Notes: generated by a model from the letters alone, not told the origin. Shown: positions 1-7,822, counted from the first letter of the stretch. The stretch is DNA of 21,951 nucleotides from CAG-1031 sp964391735 (GCA_964391735.1 CAYMNF010000036.1:1-21951); one strand, 5' to 3'. Translations and numbers: made by a program.

Positions 1-149
1 TTACAATTAGGAAAAGAATGGTCTATTTCATCCTACCATTTTACAATTAATCTAAAGAACTTGGTTTTACCATCATCTCAAGTTTTGTAGAATATGTGAG
101 AGGTTGGTACATAAATAGATTGCGCCAAAATTTTAGCAATATGTATCAT

Positions 150-473
150 TGATGAACAGCTAAAATATTTCCCCTCACTGTTAAGATGACGTCGTTAGTA
201 ACGTGCTTGATACAACTTCCAGGGAATGTGGCGTGCAGTCATTCTCCGTCTGCCATCAAGTCAACTGAAGTATTCTTAAGCTTTGCCTTCATTTCTTTAA
301 TAATCTATTTCTTGGTCTGCTTTATGACATCTTGACGTGCAGCGGACCATTCTCCTTATAAATGGTGTACACCATACATTGTGTATACAACGCCTTCCCA
401 CTTGGACACTCTTGAGCTTCCTGCTTCCTTAGCCATTTGCGGCCTCCTTCTTACGGTGTTCCCTCTCTTTCAT
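150..473 (-). pseudogene. Decayed coding relic, unidentified
   Basis: On the minus strand a short ORF starting at 473 (MKEREHRKKEAANG) ends at 429 in a stop that overlaps the start of a second reading frame (ATGGCTAA, start at 436). Such overlaps are typical of coupled genes. The second frame begins MAKEAGSSRVSKWEG and meets stops at 356-358 and again further on, ending at 239-241. Between the stops it keeps a plausible lysine-rich coding composition. Another frame also gives a short plausible stretch (TIYKENGPLHVKMS), which would fit a frameshift. I do not recognise the family. It could instead be random non-coding sequence. Confidence 0.25.
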
Positions 474-593
474 GACCGAGAGGCGCAAAATGCGTTATTT
501 TTAAATCGATAGTCATCAATAGAGAAGTGATACGTTTCGATATCGCGCCTGGCATGGGGGATACTCCCCAACCGGAATTGATTTGAGGGAAAA

Positions 594-622
594 GCCCGAC
601 TGACTTTATGGGTCAATCGGGC
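594..622 (-). terminator. Terminator-like hairpin
   Basis: Read on the minus strand, GCCCGATTGAC pairs with GTCAGTCGGGC (one mismatch) across a short loop, and TTTT follows. It would stop transcription coming from 972-1772 or from a lost gene. The same stem, with one compensatory change, is at 12616-12645 behind the DUF5053-like gene. Confidence 0.5.
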
Positions 623-840
623 CGTGAGGTCGGATTATGTAGATGAACGATGAGAAATTAACTACAAATTATCCGACAATAACTTGATTTCGTAAGCAAA
701 GGTATCATTTCATGGTCATAATTAGTTCTTTAGAATTGTTAATTTTTCATAACGAAAGCGTCTGATAAACGTGGGGCTTATAGCTCTGATCCATCCCCTT
801 TCATTTACTGAAGGCCTTATGTTGGTAGTTCTTAGGTTTC

Positions 841-883
841 GTCGGGAGACAGCCGGATAGGTATTCCGGGGTTGCCTCACGAC
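841..883. repeat. Long imperfect hairpin, REP- or attC-like in shape
   Basis: GTCG at 841-844 pairs with CGAC at 880-883. After single mismatches, GAG pairs with CTC and CAG with TTG, then after a 2-base bulge CCGGA (853-857) pairs with TCCGG (865-869) around a 7-base loop. That is about 15 pairs in 43 bases, and no T-run follows on either strand, so a simple terminator is unlikely. Its identity is unknown. Confidence 0.4.
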
Positions 884-971
884 TTTCTATTGATTGGGTA
901 GTTTATTTGAAAATGACACTTTGTTTCTAAATAATTAATACACTAAGAGTCATTCTATTTTGGGCTTAAGT

Positions 972-1772
972 TTAATAATAGTTTTGGAGCAGGTCTGAGA
1001 AGTCGTCTTTCACTACATAGACATCATCGTGTGGGCCCAGCATGAATTTGCCACTTAAGTAATCACGCACGGACAGAATGTAAGGATGTGTTTCATCATT
1101 ATGTTCAATTTGATCCTTTACTTCTTTAGAACACAAGTAAAGGAGCCACTCTTTTACAGGCATATGTATATTGTCAAAAATCAAGCCTCCATAGCCTTGG
1201 TCAGGGAAATAGTATGCGCAGTCACACCCGGAGAGTCGCATCTGGGTAAAAATATGTGTCCGGAAAACATCGAGATGTTCTTTGACAATGCCGGCATAGG
1301 GGTGTCGGAATAGGTCAGCAAATTGAGACCATCTTCCGGGAAAGTTAACATCCATGTCGAATATTTCCTTGAATACCCTCACATAAGGATGAAAGTTTTG
1401 GGGATTTTCCAATCCATATAAATAAAATGGCCCCTCAGTCACCAATGATAAGAAATCCTCACGTTCATTTGTTGAGTCAAAAGTAATATCTGAAAGGATG
1501 TCTTGGACAGCTTGAAAGATTAGGCGAGAGGCTTTATCCTTATCTTCAAAAAAGGTAACCGGCCCTGTTTTATTTGATTTAATTATCTGTTCCTCAATCC
1601 ACTCATAATCTCCTGGCGAGATAGATTTGGCCTGAAGATCAAGAACTCGATCTCTGTAATATCCGATTGAAATGTCACCGGGGCATAACGGGAGCAAGCG
1701 CTTGGCAATCTCTTGTGGATTGTCAAGTGGAAGTTTGTGATTGGTCCCTATGGCTACTATATCCCAGCCCAT
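972..1772 (-). CDS. Hypothetical protein, second gene of an EVE-protein cassette
   Basis: A 266-residue soluble protein with no signal peptide and no membrane segment. I do not recognise the family. The N-terminus (MGWDIVAIGTNH) looks like a beta-strand start, the middle is rich in aromatic and acidic residues, and a CDC pair occurs in RLSGCDCAYYFPDQGYGG. It begins 9 bases after the stop of the EVE-like gene upstream on the same strand, so the two are almost certainly co-transcribed from the promoter near 2744. No terminator lies directly after it; the nearest candidate is the hairpin at 594-622. The pairing suggests a partner or effector of the EVE protein, but this is inference from position only. 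Confidence 0.75.
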   Translation of the reverse strand: MGWDIVAIGTNHKLPLDNPQEIAKRLLPLCPGDISIGYYRDRVLDLQAKSISPGDYEWIEEQIIKSNKTGPVTFFEDKDKASRLIFQAVQDILSDITFDSTNEREDFLSLVTEGPFYLYGLENPQNFHPYVRVFKEIFDMDVNFPGRWSQFADLFRHPYAGIVKEHLDVFRTHIFTQMRLSGCDCAYYFPDQGYGGLIFDNIHMPVKEWLLYLCSKEVKDQIEHNDETHPYILSVRDYLSGKFMLGPHDDVYVVKDDFSDLLQNYY

Positions 1773-1781
1773 AGTTGGGTT

Positions 1782-2708
1782 TTATTTGAGTGTGATGTCG
1801 GCTATTAAGTTGAGGTTTAGGGCGTCGGCGATGTCGTTGATGTATGCAGCCACCAGAGGTGCCGGGCAGTTGCCGAGGATAAACCATCCCATGGTGGCCT
1901 CCTTGTAGTAGCGCCCGGGGTTTTTGCGAGTGAGAAGGGGGTATCTTTCCTGATAGAAGATGCCGAGTTCGGCAATTCGGCCGTAGCCAATCTGGCGTGC
2001 CACCTCAATAAATGTGTCAATGGTATGCTTCTCATTTATATACTTGCCATCGGGCATCTGCACGATGATGTTCTGCTTGTTGTAGTCGGTGCCCCCGGTA
2101 GGGCGGTACTTGGCTCGCAGCCGTCGGTTTTTATCGGCACGAAGCTCGCGGAACAATTCTGTCTTTGTCTTGATGGGACGATGGGGTTTTACTTCAACCG
2201 GGGGTTGAGCCTCGATGAGTTCGACTTTTGGCTGCTCCTTTGTGGCAGTTTCTTTCGGCTCTGCAATCAACCGGCGGAGGATGTCTCTCTTTTCCCCTAC
2301 AATTGATTGATAGAGATTAAGCCGTCCCATGCCGTGCTGATTGAGTGTGTTGTAATTCAGACGGCCTACATAGTCGTCAGAATTGTAAGAGTCGGCAAGC
2401 TCCATCCTGACAACTCTGAGCTTGGCAATATTGTCGACATCAATATCCTTATATAGCCACTGACCGGTGCAGTCGAGTGCCTCTCCGAGTGCAATATCGT
2501 TGTCAGTCACGACAAAGCGGTACATAATACGGCTGTGTGGCACGGTGATATAGGCAAAAACCTCGTCGCCGGGCAAAAATTTATAGGACTTGGCGAATAT
2601 GCGGTCAATGACAGTTGCACCGGCCTCGATGTAATCCATCAGGGCTGTGGGAAATGACAGCAACCACATGCGCGGATCCTTATCCTTGCGGTAAACCTTT
2701 CGATTCAT
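1782..2708 (-). CDS. EVE/PUA-like domain protein with a C-terminal accessory domain
   Basis: 308 residues. Residues about 12-95 resemble an EVE domain of the PUA-like fold: MWLLSFP near the start, then GDEVFAYITVPHSRIMYRFVVT. Members of this fold bind modified bases in nucleic acids and often sit in defence or modification loci. Residues about 145-210 are a charged, proline- and lysine-rich linker. Residues about 212-308 form a second module (IIVQMPDGKYI, IDTFIEVARQIGYGRIAELGI, then a tail ending in LNLIADITL) that resembles a C-terminal domain I have seen on Bacteroidetes restriction-like or hypothetical proteins; that memory is not verified. The start at 2708 is preceded by AAAGGA a few bases upstream, an unusually clear Shine-Dalgarno for this phylum. 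It is the first gene of a two-gene unit with 972-1772. The domain call is moderate; the substrate is unknown. Confidence 0.6.
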   Translation of the reverse strand: MNRKVYRKDKDPRMWLLSFPTALMDYIEAGATVIDRIFAKSYKFLPGDEVFAYITVPHSRIMYRFVVTDNDIALGEALDCTGQWLYKDIDVDNIAKLRVVRMELADSYNSDDYVGRLNYNTLNQHGMGRLNLYQSIVGEKRDILRRLIAEPKETATKEQPKVELIEAQPPVEVKPHRPIKTKTELFRELRADKNRRLRAKYRPTGGTDYNKQNIIVQMPDGKYINEKHTIDTFIEVARQIGYGRIAELGIFYQERYPLLTRKNPGRYYKEATMGWFILGNCPAPLVAAYINDIADALNLNLIADITLK

Positions 2709-2743
2709 TGTCCTTTAGAGTTCAAAGAGTGATCAAGAAAGTG

Positions 2744-2751
2744 CAAATTTA
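2744..2751 (-). promoter_or_regulatory. Bacteroidetes -7 element for the EVE cassette
   Basis: TAAATTTG on the minus strand matches TAnnTTTG and lies 35 bases before the start at 2708. No good -33 box is visible. Confidence 0.55.
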
Positions 2752-2859
2752 ACAACATGGTTTGTAAAAAGCATCTAAACAGGTATATTATTTTAGATAA
2801 CTATATAAGATTATTGGGATAAGGAGAACCTGAGCATAGGAGAGGGGACAGTTTTTTAT

Positions 2860-2867
2860 TATCTTTG
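2860..2867 (+). promoter_or_regulatory. Bacteroidetes -7 element for the DUF6965-like gene
   Basis: TATCTTTG matches TAnnTTTG. It overlaps an in-frame TTG at 2865, which argues that translation starts at ATG 2883 and not at the TTG. Confidence 0.5.
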
Positions 2868-2882
2868 AAAAAAAATTTTGTT

Positions 2883-3272
2883 ATGGCGAATTGTGATGTT
2901 CCGATGACGTTGAAGCACAAGCCGATTGTTGCGTTGGATTATGCCGCCACAGATGAGACGGCCGGCGCCGGAGACGCTTGGTATTTGTCCATTGGGAAAG
3001 CTCAGTGGGACGAGAGTGGAGAGGATATCTCCGCTAAAGTAATAAGGCGGGTTAACGACCGTTATTCACCTCAAAGTGAGGAATTGCCCCTGTGGCGCGT
3101 TCTTGATCTCGCTATCATGGTGGTAGCGGCAATTAAGGGTCAACAGTCTTCATTGAAGGAGACTCCGGTCCCATGGGAAGATTTTGATTACCTCAAAAAG
3201 TTTTTGCGAGACAACAGAGAACTCTACGACCCTCGCCTAAATGAGTTGCGCAGACTTCTGAGTATAGAATAA
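2883..3272 (+). CDS. DUF6965-like small protein
   Basis: 129 residues from ATG 2883. The frame stays open back to a TTG at 2865, but that codon lies inside the -7 promoter element. The core SPQSEELPLWRVLDLAIMVVAAIKGQQS (about residues 62-90) is the pattern I associate with DUF6965, a small Bacteroidetes family of unknown function; the match is from memory. There is no signal peptide. The one hydrophobic stretch (LDLAIMVVAAI) is short and looks amphipathic or buried rather than a membrane span. It has its own promoter and converges on menE with only 6 bases between the two stop codons, so its transcript must run antisense into menE unless stopped by another mechanism. Confidence 0.7.
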   Translation: MANCDVPMTLKHKPIVALDYAATDETAGAGDAWYLSIGKAQWDESGEDISAKVIRRVNDRYSPQSEELPLWRVLDLAIMVVAAIKGQQSSLKETPVPWEDFDYLKKFLRDNRELYDPRLNELRRLLSIE

Positions 3273-3278
3273 CTTGTG

Positions 3279-4223
3279 CTAAAAGGTATGGCGGATAAGT
3301 TTGCCGGAGGGTGTATATTCCGGGGAAAGTCTCAGGACGGCTTTTGGGGCATATTTGTGGGGGAGTACGCTCTGCACAATTGACAAAAGTTCCTCGGCTT
3401 CCATTAGGTCATTACAAAGGACGATTACTGCCTCGCGTCCCCATTTCTCTGAGGGTCGCGATGTAATGTAGAACTCCACTTGGTCGGGGATATGGGGTCT
3501 TAGGGTAGACTCAAGTTCTTCAGGATGAATCTTCAATCCGCCACTGACGATTACATTGTCGGCCCTCCCTTTCCAAATAAATCGGGTGGGGGACAGTAGC
3601 TCTACAACATCATTGGTAACGATTCTTCCATTAATTATCAGACACCCCCGCTCGTCCTGAGAACAGGTGACCCCGGGCAACGCGTTGAAGAATTCTTCAC
3701 CCGCGGAGATGTCTCTCAATGCCACATGGCTGCAAGTCTCGGTCATTCCATAAGTAGCCCAAGCATGGAACGGGGCAATGGCCAAGGCTTTCTCTTGTGC
3801 GGGTGTTGGAGCAGCCCCACCCACAATTACATGCTCAATGTTGGTTGAGAGGTTAGTTAGAAGGCCCTCAGTCATCGACGGAACAATTGGCAAAAGTGTG
3901 ATGCCTGCCCCGGAAAATTCCCTGAGTGGATTATTAGAAGGGGGGAGCATCGTAAGGCGACAGTTGGCCATCCAAGCCCGCACAATCATCATCTTGCCGG
4001 CAATATAATCGGCCGACAAGGGGCAAACTAACACCGAGTCGTCGGTGATACCGAAGAAACGGTTTGTAGCCTCGGCTGACTTCAGCACCTCATCCCGCGG
4101 TAAAAGAATAGGCTTTGGACAGCCTGTGGAGCCACTTGTGTGGGCACTGAGGTACTCAATTGAACTGTCTTCAAGAAACCTGACTACCTCTCGGGCAGCC
4201 GGGGTCATTCCTAACAGTTCCAT
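3279..4223 (-). CDS. menE: o-Succinylbenzoate-CoA ligase MenE, short form
   Basis: ATP-dependent activation of o-succinylbenzoate to its CoA thioester in menaquinone synthesis, in the cytoplasm. ANL (adenylate-forming) superfamily motifs are in order: the P-loop HTSGSTGCPKP (about residues 27-37), YGMTET (A5), the hinge region WKGRADNVIVSGGLKIHPEELE, and the C-terminal catalytic lysine in PSGKLIR. At about 314 residues it lacks most of the roughly 100-150 residues that precede the P-loop in E. coli or Bacillus MenE. Starts are ambiguous: a GTG at 4244 gives 321 residues, ATG 4223 gives 314 and overlaps menC by 13 bases, and ATG 4208 lies 2 bases after the menC stop. I chose 4223 as a compromise. 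Last gene of the men operon; no terminator is visible. Confidence 0.9.
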   Translation of the reverse strand: MELLGMTPAAREVVRFLEDSSIEYLSAHTSGSTGCPKPILLPRDEVLKSAEATNRFFGITDDSVLVCPLSADYIAGKMMIVRAWMANCRLTMLPPSNNPLREFSGAGITLLPIVPSMTEGLLTNLSTNIEHVIVGGAAPTPAQEKALAIAPFHAWATYGMTETCSHVALRDISAGEEFFNALPGVTCSQDERGCLIINGRIVTNDVVELLSPTRFIWKGRADNVIVSGGLKIHPEELESTLRPHIPDQVEFYITSRPSEKWGREAVIVLCNDLMEAEELLSIVQSVLPHKYAPKAVLRLSPEYTPSGKLIRHTF

Positions 4224-5269
4224 TCCATTTCGGGTATTATCCACTCCCCGGCGGGGTTATAGAGCAATTTATCACCTTCAAGGAGCAATGGCGAGGGGAT
4301 GTTGTTCTTGTAAAGCTGTCCGGTCCCGAGCCCCTGAGCACCCTGTGCTCCGATCGCGGCTGTCCATTGAGCAATGGCATTGAGGCCGATGTCTGACTCC
4401 AAGGCGGAGGTTATCCACCAACCAATGCCTTCTTTCTCGGCAACTTCAATCCACTCACCGGCTGATTCAAAGCCGCCGCAAAGAGTGGGTTTCAGAATAA
4501 TATATTGGGGTGATATGTATTTCAGCAATCGCCGCTTCTCAATCTTGTCAAAGGTGCCTATCAGCTCTTCATCAAGTGCGATGGGGATAGGGGAATTTTC
4601 ACACAGCCAGCTCATGGCATCCCACTGGCCGGGCCTTATCGGTTGTTCGATTGAGTGGATATGGAACGGTACCAATTCGCGCAACCGCTCCATGGCGTTA
4701 CCGGGTGTGAATGCACCATTGGCATCAAGACGCAGAGTAAGCTTTTCAGGCCCGAATTTCAATCGTAGGGTGTCAATCAACTCTATCTCCTGGTCAAAAC
4801 GATCAAGACCTCCAACCTTAATCTTTATTGTGGTAAAGCCTTGGGACAGCTTCTCCTCAAGGCGTATCAACATCTCTTTCAGGGACCCCATCCATACCAG
4901 GCCATTTATAGTAATCGCCTCCTCACCTTGGGTCCACGGTCCCGGGAAAGGCAGCCTTTTGCCACCGTTCGCCAGGTCCAGCAAAGCCGTTTCCAGACCC
5001 ATTTTTATGGATGAATAACGTGATATATCAACCTTTTGGTCAGCCCCGATACCCTGACAAAGGCGTGTCAGAGTTCCCTCGTAAGTATCATTGTCCTCCT
5101 CACTTAACCCCGGGAAAAGAGCGCACTCACCTATGCCGAAAACCTCAGGGTTCGCCTCATCCCATATCTTCAAGTAATAAGTAGGTTTCTGAAGCATTGA
5201 GCCGCGAGATGTCACGGCTTTGAAATTGAACTGTAAAATACGCTTTGCCCAAGAAGCCTTGTAACCCAT
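4211..5269 (-). CDS. menC: o-Succinylbenzoate synthase MenC
   Basis: Dehydrates SHCHC to o-succinylbenzoate in menaquinone synthesis. Enolase-superfamily signature residues are all present in the 352-residue protein: the KxK acid/base motif KIK (149-151), metal ligands D182 (LDANG), E208 (IEQP) and D233 (ALDEE), and the second catalytic lysine K260 (ILKP). The N-terminal capping domain (about residues 1-120) ends before the barrel and carries GIGECALFPGLS. Its ATG overlaps the menB stop by one base (TGATG), indicating translational coupling. Length is typical of the family. Confidence 0.95.
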   Translation of the reverse strand: MGYKASWAKRILQFNFKAVTSRGSMLQKPTYYLKIWDEANPEVFGIGECALFPGLSEEDNDTYEGTLTRLCQGIGADQKVDISRYSSIKMGLETALLDLANGGKRLPFPGPWTQGEEAITINGLVWMGSLKEMLIRLEEKLSQGFTTIKIKVGGLDRFDQEIELIDTLRLKFGPEKLTLRLDANGAFTPGNAMERLRELVPFHIHSIEQPIRPGQWDAMSWLCENSPIPIALDEELIGTFDKIEKRRLLKYISPQYIILKPTLCGGFESAGEWIEVAEKEGIGWWITSALESDIGLNAIAQWTAAIGAQGAQGLGTGQLYKNNIPSPLLLEGDKLLYNPAGEWIIPEMEWNC

Positions 5270-6087
5270 CAGCCCGGGAATTTAGGGAATTGATCAAAGT
5301 CAGGTGTTCGTTTCTCGAGGAATGCGTTTTTCCCCTCCTGAGCCTCGTCCATCAGGTAGAACATCAGAGTCGCATCGCCGGCAAACTCCATTAGGCCGCG
5401 TTGCCCATCGAGTTCAGCATTCAGTGCTCGTTTAATCATCCTGATTGCCATAGGGCTGCGTTGCAGAATGGTGTTGCACCAATCCAAGGTTTCCTCCTCA
5501 AGCTTGTCAAAGGGTACAACTTTGTTCACCATGCCCATCTGCTCAGCCTCCTTTGCGGTATATTGCCGACAGAGGAACCAGATTTCACGCACCTTTTTTT
5601 GGCCTACACACCGTGCCAGATAGCTTGAGCCGAAGCCTCCGTCAAAACTACCAACTTTGGGGCCGGTCTGCCCGAAGCGGGCATTCTCAGAGGCGATTGT
5701 CAAATCGCAAACCACGTGCAAAACGTGACCGCCGCCGATTGCATAGCCGTTTACCATTGCGATGACCGGTTTGGGAATCGAGCGGATAGCCTTGTGCAGG
5801 TCAAGAACGTTGAGGCGCGGAACGCCGTTTTTATCCTTATACCCGCCGCGTGTCTTATAATTCTGGTCGCCGCCCGAGCAGAAAGCCTTGTCTCCGGCTC
5901 CTGTCAGAATTATTACACCTATATCCTCAGCATCCCGGCAATATTCAATTGCCTGCAGCATCTCGCGGTTGGTCTGCGGCCTAAAGGCGTTGTACACCTC
6001 CGGGCGGTTTATAGTGATTTTTGCTATATGTCCCTGTTGTTCAAAGAGGATGTCTTCAAACTCCTTAATCGGTTTCCAGTTACTCAT
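5269..6087 (-). CDS. menB: 1,4-Dihydroxy-2-naphthoyl-CoA synthase MenB
   Basis: Closes the naphthalene ring of menaquinone from o-succinylbenzoyl-CoA. Crotonase fold, 272 residues. Visible motifs are SGGDQ (71-75), the oxyanion-hole stretch GYAIGGG (114-120) and QTGPKVGSFDGG (140-151). The glycine in QTG, where mycobacterial MenB has an aspartate, is the mark of the bicarbonate-dependent type I enzymes such as E. coli MenB; that assignment is family knowledge applied to this motif. The menB start codon directly follows the menD stop with no gap. The gene order menD-menB-menC-menE puts menB before the two enzymes that act earlier in the pathway. Confidence 0.96.
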   Translation of the reverse strand: MSNWKPIKEFEDILFEQQGHIAKITINRPEVYNAFRPQTNREMLQAIEYCRDAEDIGVIILTGAGDKAFCSGGDQNYKTRGGYKDKNGVPRLNVLDLHKAIRSIPKPVIAMVNGYAIGGGHVLHVVCDLTIASENARFGQTGPKVGSFDGGFGSSYLARCVGQKKVREIWFLCRQYTAKEAEQMGMVNKVVPFDKLEEETLDWCNTILQRSPMAIRMIKRALNAELDGQRGLMEFAGDATLMFYLMDEAQEGKNAFLEKRTPDFDQFPKFPG

Positions 6088-7746
6088 TTATTTAGATATT
6101 AATTCCTTATAAATCTGTATATCAGTCTCGGGGGGTGTATGCACCACCAACAGAGCCGGTGTCGAACTCTCGGCCGCAAAAGCAGCGAAATTATTCTCAA
6201 ACTCCTCACGAGAGTTTGCCTCAAAGCACTTCCACCCGGCAGCCTGTGCGGGGAGAATGGGGGAGGGCAGCCCCGTAACGACAAACCTCTCATCCCTATC
6301 CTCAGCCCCGACAGTACTCTTTACCATCCTGAAAATGTTGCCACCAGCGTTCTCAACCATCAGTATCTTGAAACGAGGTGTCAGCAAAGGCGAGTTAATC
6401 CAGCCCATATCATAGAGCAGACTCATGTCGCCGGTGATTAGTAATGTACAGTCATCCTTATATGCCACAGATGCGCCTAAAGCCGTCATGGTTGTGCCGT
6501 CGATGCCACTAACCCCACGGTTACATTCACACCGATGAAGGGCTGAACAGTCAAACAGCTGCATGTAGCGAATTGACATGCCGTTTGAAACGTGGACGTT
6601 CCAGCGACGAGGAATTTTAGCTACCAGGTCATGGAAAAGTTGAAGGGCGTTCCATGATGTTGAGCGAACAATAGACTCCCTGTGAGCATAGCAATTTTGA
6701 GCGTGAGCATTCCAACCGGAAGAATATGCCGAATCGGCTTGGCCCGGTTTATTCATGGCCGAAGCAAATTGGGGAAAGAAACTGTTGGGGGGCAGGTCTA
6801 TCACGGTTGACAGATGCTTAAAGCAGTCCACAATATTTTCCTCCTCACCAACATGCCAAACGGGAATAGACTTGGGCATTTTACGCAGAAAACCCTTTAG
6901 TTTCTCCGACACCAAAGCACCGCCTGTTGAGATCACTACATCAGGCATCAACTCCTCGGGTAAATCGAGGTTTATTATCAAGTCGGGACATATCAACACC
7001 CCGGGGGCATGGAGATTTGATAGTGACTCAGCCACAACCACCACATTTGGGCGTGATGCCAAACGAGCCATCGCGCGGTTCAACTTTGCATCCGGCCGCA
7101 TAAACCCGGCTACTACCATCACTTTAGTTGGGGAATGCATCGGGGCTGCCAACTCCCGAATGCGCTGAGTGGGTAGTTGCGCCGTAGCACTAACTAACGA
7201 AATTAGACGCGTAGAAAAAACCGCGTCAGAATGACTGCTGTTTCTGAAGTCAAGATGTACGTTGATGTGCACAGGCCTATTTTGTTCTTTGACCGTCAAT
7301 AGAGCCTCATTAATCAACCGATTGGCAACCCATGCCCCTTCAGGGAGATCATCGTCAGTGACATCAAACGACTTGGCGACAACAGCATTAAGCGCGCCGT
7401 TTTGCCGCAGAGTCTGAGAGTCATTTTGGTCAATCCATTGTGCGGGGCGGTCAGCTGAAATGACAATTATCGGGACCCGGCGGTAATAGGCTTCGGCCAG
7501 CGCCGGTGCAAGATTCAGCATTGCAGACCCGCTGCTGCACACAAGCGCCACAGGCTGCCCCAAGGTCAACGAGATACCTAATGCCACGAATCCGGCGGCC
7601 CGTTCATCAACCACAGTAAACATCCTGAGGTCAGGATGACAGTCAAAAGCCTTGACGAGTGGGGCATTACGACTGCCCGGGGATGCGACTACGGTTTTTA
7701 CATTATGGGCAGCAAGCAAATTTGCCGTCATTTCGCTGATATTCAT
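6088..7746 (-). CDS. menD: SEPHCHC synthase MenD
   Basis: Thiamine-diphosphate enzyme that joins isochorismate and 2-oxoglutarate, the first committed step of menaquinone synthesis. 552 residues from ATG 7746. Motifs: SPGSRNAPL (22-30), the cofactor-activating glutamate in VDERAAGF (E48), and the cofactor-binding region GDMSLLYDMGW (from about 439) to NAGGNIF (about 466). The frame is open up to a TTG at 7761, but that codon sits against the promoter -7 element (7751-7758), so 7746 is the better start. The ATG is only 4 bases past that element, so the message may be leaderless. First gene of menDBCE. Isochorismate synthase (menF) is not next to it and not in the window. Confidence 0.95.
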   Translation of the reverse strand: MNISEMTANLLAAHNVKTVVASPGSRNAPLVKAFDCHPDLRMFTVVDERAAGFVALGISLTLGQPVALVCSSGSAMLNLAPALAEAYYRRVPIIVISADRPAQWIDQNDSQTLRQNGALNAVVAKSFDVTDDDLPEGAWVANRLINEALLTVKEQNRPVHINVHLDFRNSSHSDAVFSTRLISLVSATAQLPTQRIRELAAPMHSPTKVMVVAGFMRPDAKLNRAMARLASRPNVVVVAESLSNLHAPGVLICPDLIINLDLPEELMPDVVISTGGALVSEKLKGFLRKMPKSIPVWHVGEEENIVDCFKHLSTVIDLPPNSFFPQFASAMNKPGQADSAYSSGWNAHAQNCYAHRESIVRSTSWNALQLFHDLVAKIPRRWNVHVSNGMSIRYMQLFDCSALHRCECNRGVSGIDGTTMTALGASVAYKDDCTLLITGDMSLLYDMGWINSPLLTPRFKILMVENAGGNIFRMVKSTVGAEDRDERFVVTGLPSPILPAQAAGWKCFEANSREEFENNFAAFAAESSTPALLVVHTPPETDIQIYKELISK

Positions 7747-7750
7747 GTGG

Positions 7751-7781
7751 CAAAAATACAAACTTCCTCACAGCTTTTCAA
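7751..7781 (-). promoter_or_regulatory. Promoter of menDBCE
   Basis: Minus strand: -33 box TTG (7779-7781), 20-base spacer, -7 box TATTTTTG (7751-7758). This is a full match to the Bacteroidetes promoter. The menD ATG begins 4 bases later. Confidence 0.75.
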
Positions 7782-7814
7782 GTAAAAATATTTTATACTC
7801 TCAGTCATTATTAC

Positions 7815-7822
7815 TATTTTTG
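7815..7822 (+). promoter_or_regulatory. Promoter -7 element of cls
   Basis: TATTTTTG, identical to the menD -7 box, ends 9 bases before ATG 7832. A weak TTTT stands at the -33 distance. Confidence 0.65.

Larger units (their letters stand above)
1..971. other. Gene-poor, AT-rich interval with decayed sequence
   Basis: No intact open reading frame of convincing composition is visible here on either strand. The stretch holds a broken minus-strand coding relic (about 150-473), a perfect 14-base palindrome (362-375), a short hairpin (551-573), a terminator-like hairpin (594-622) and a long imperfect hairpin (841-883). The short direct repeat TTACAATTA occurs at 1-9 and 41-49. It looks like eroded accessory DNA downstream of the cassette at 972-2708. 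The window edge cuts it, so what lies to the left is unknown. Confidence 0.6.

Noticed and set aside
551..573. Short hairpin GGCATGGGGGATACTCCCCAACC-like
   Set aside because: It has few pairs and no T-run on either strand; not enough to call a terminator or repeat.
4374..5018. Long plus-strand ORF opposite menC
   Set aside because: It is a mirror frame of a strongly supported enzyme gene, with a serine/proline-rich composition typical of antisense shadows.
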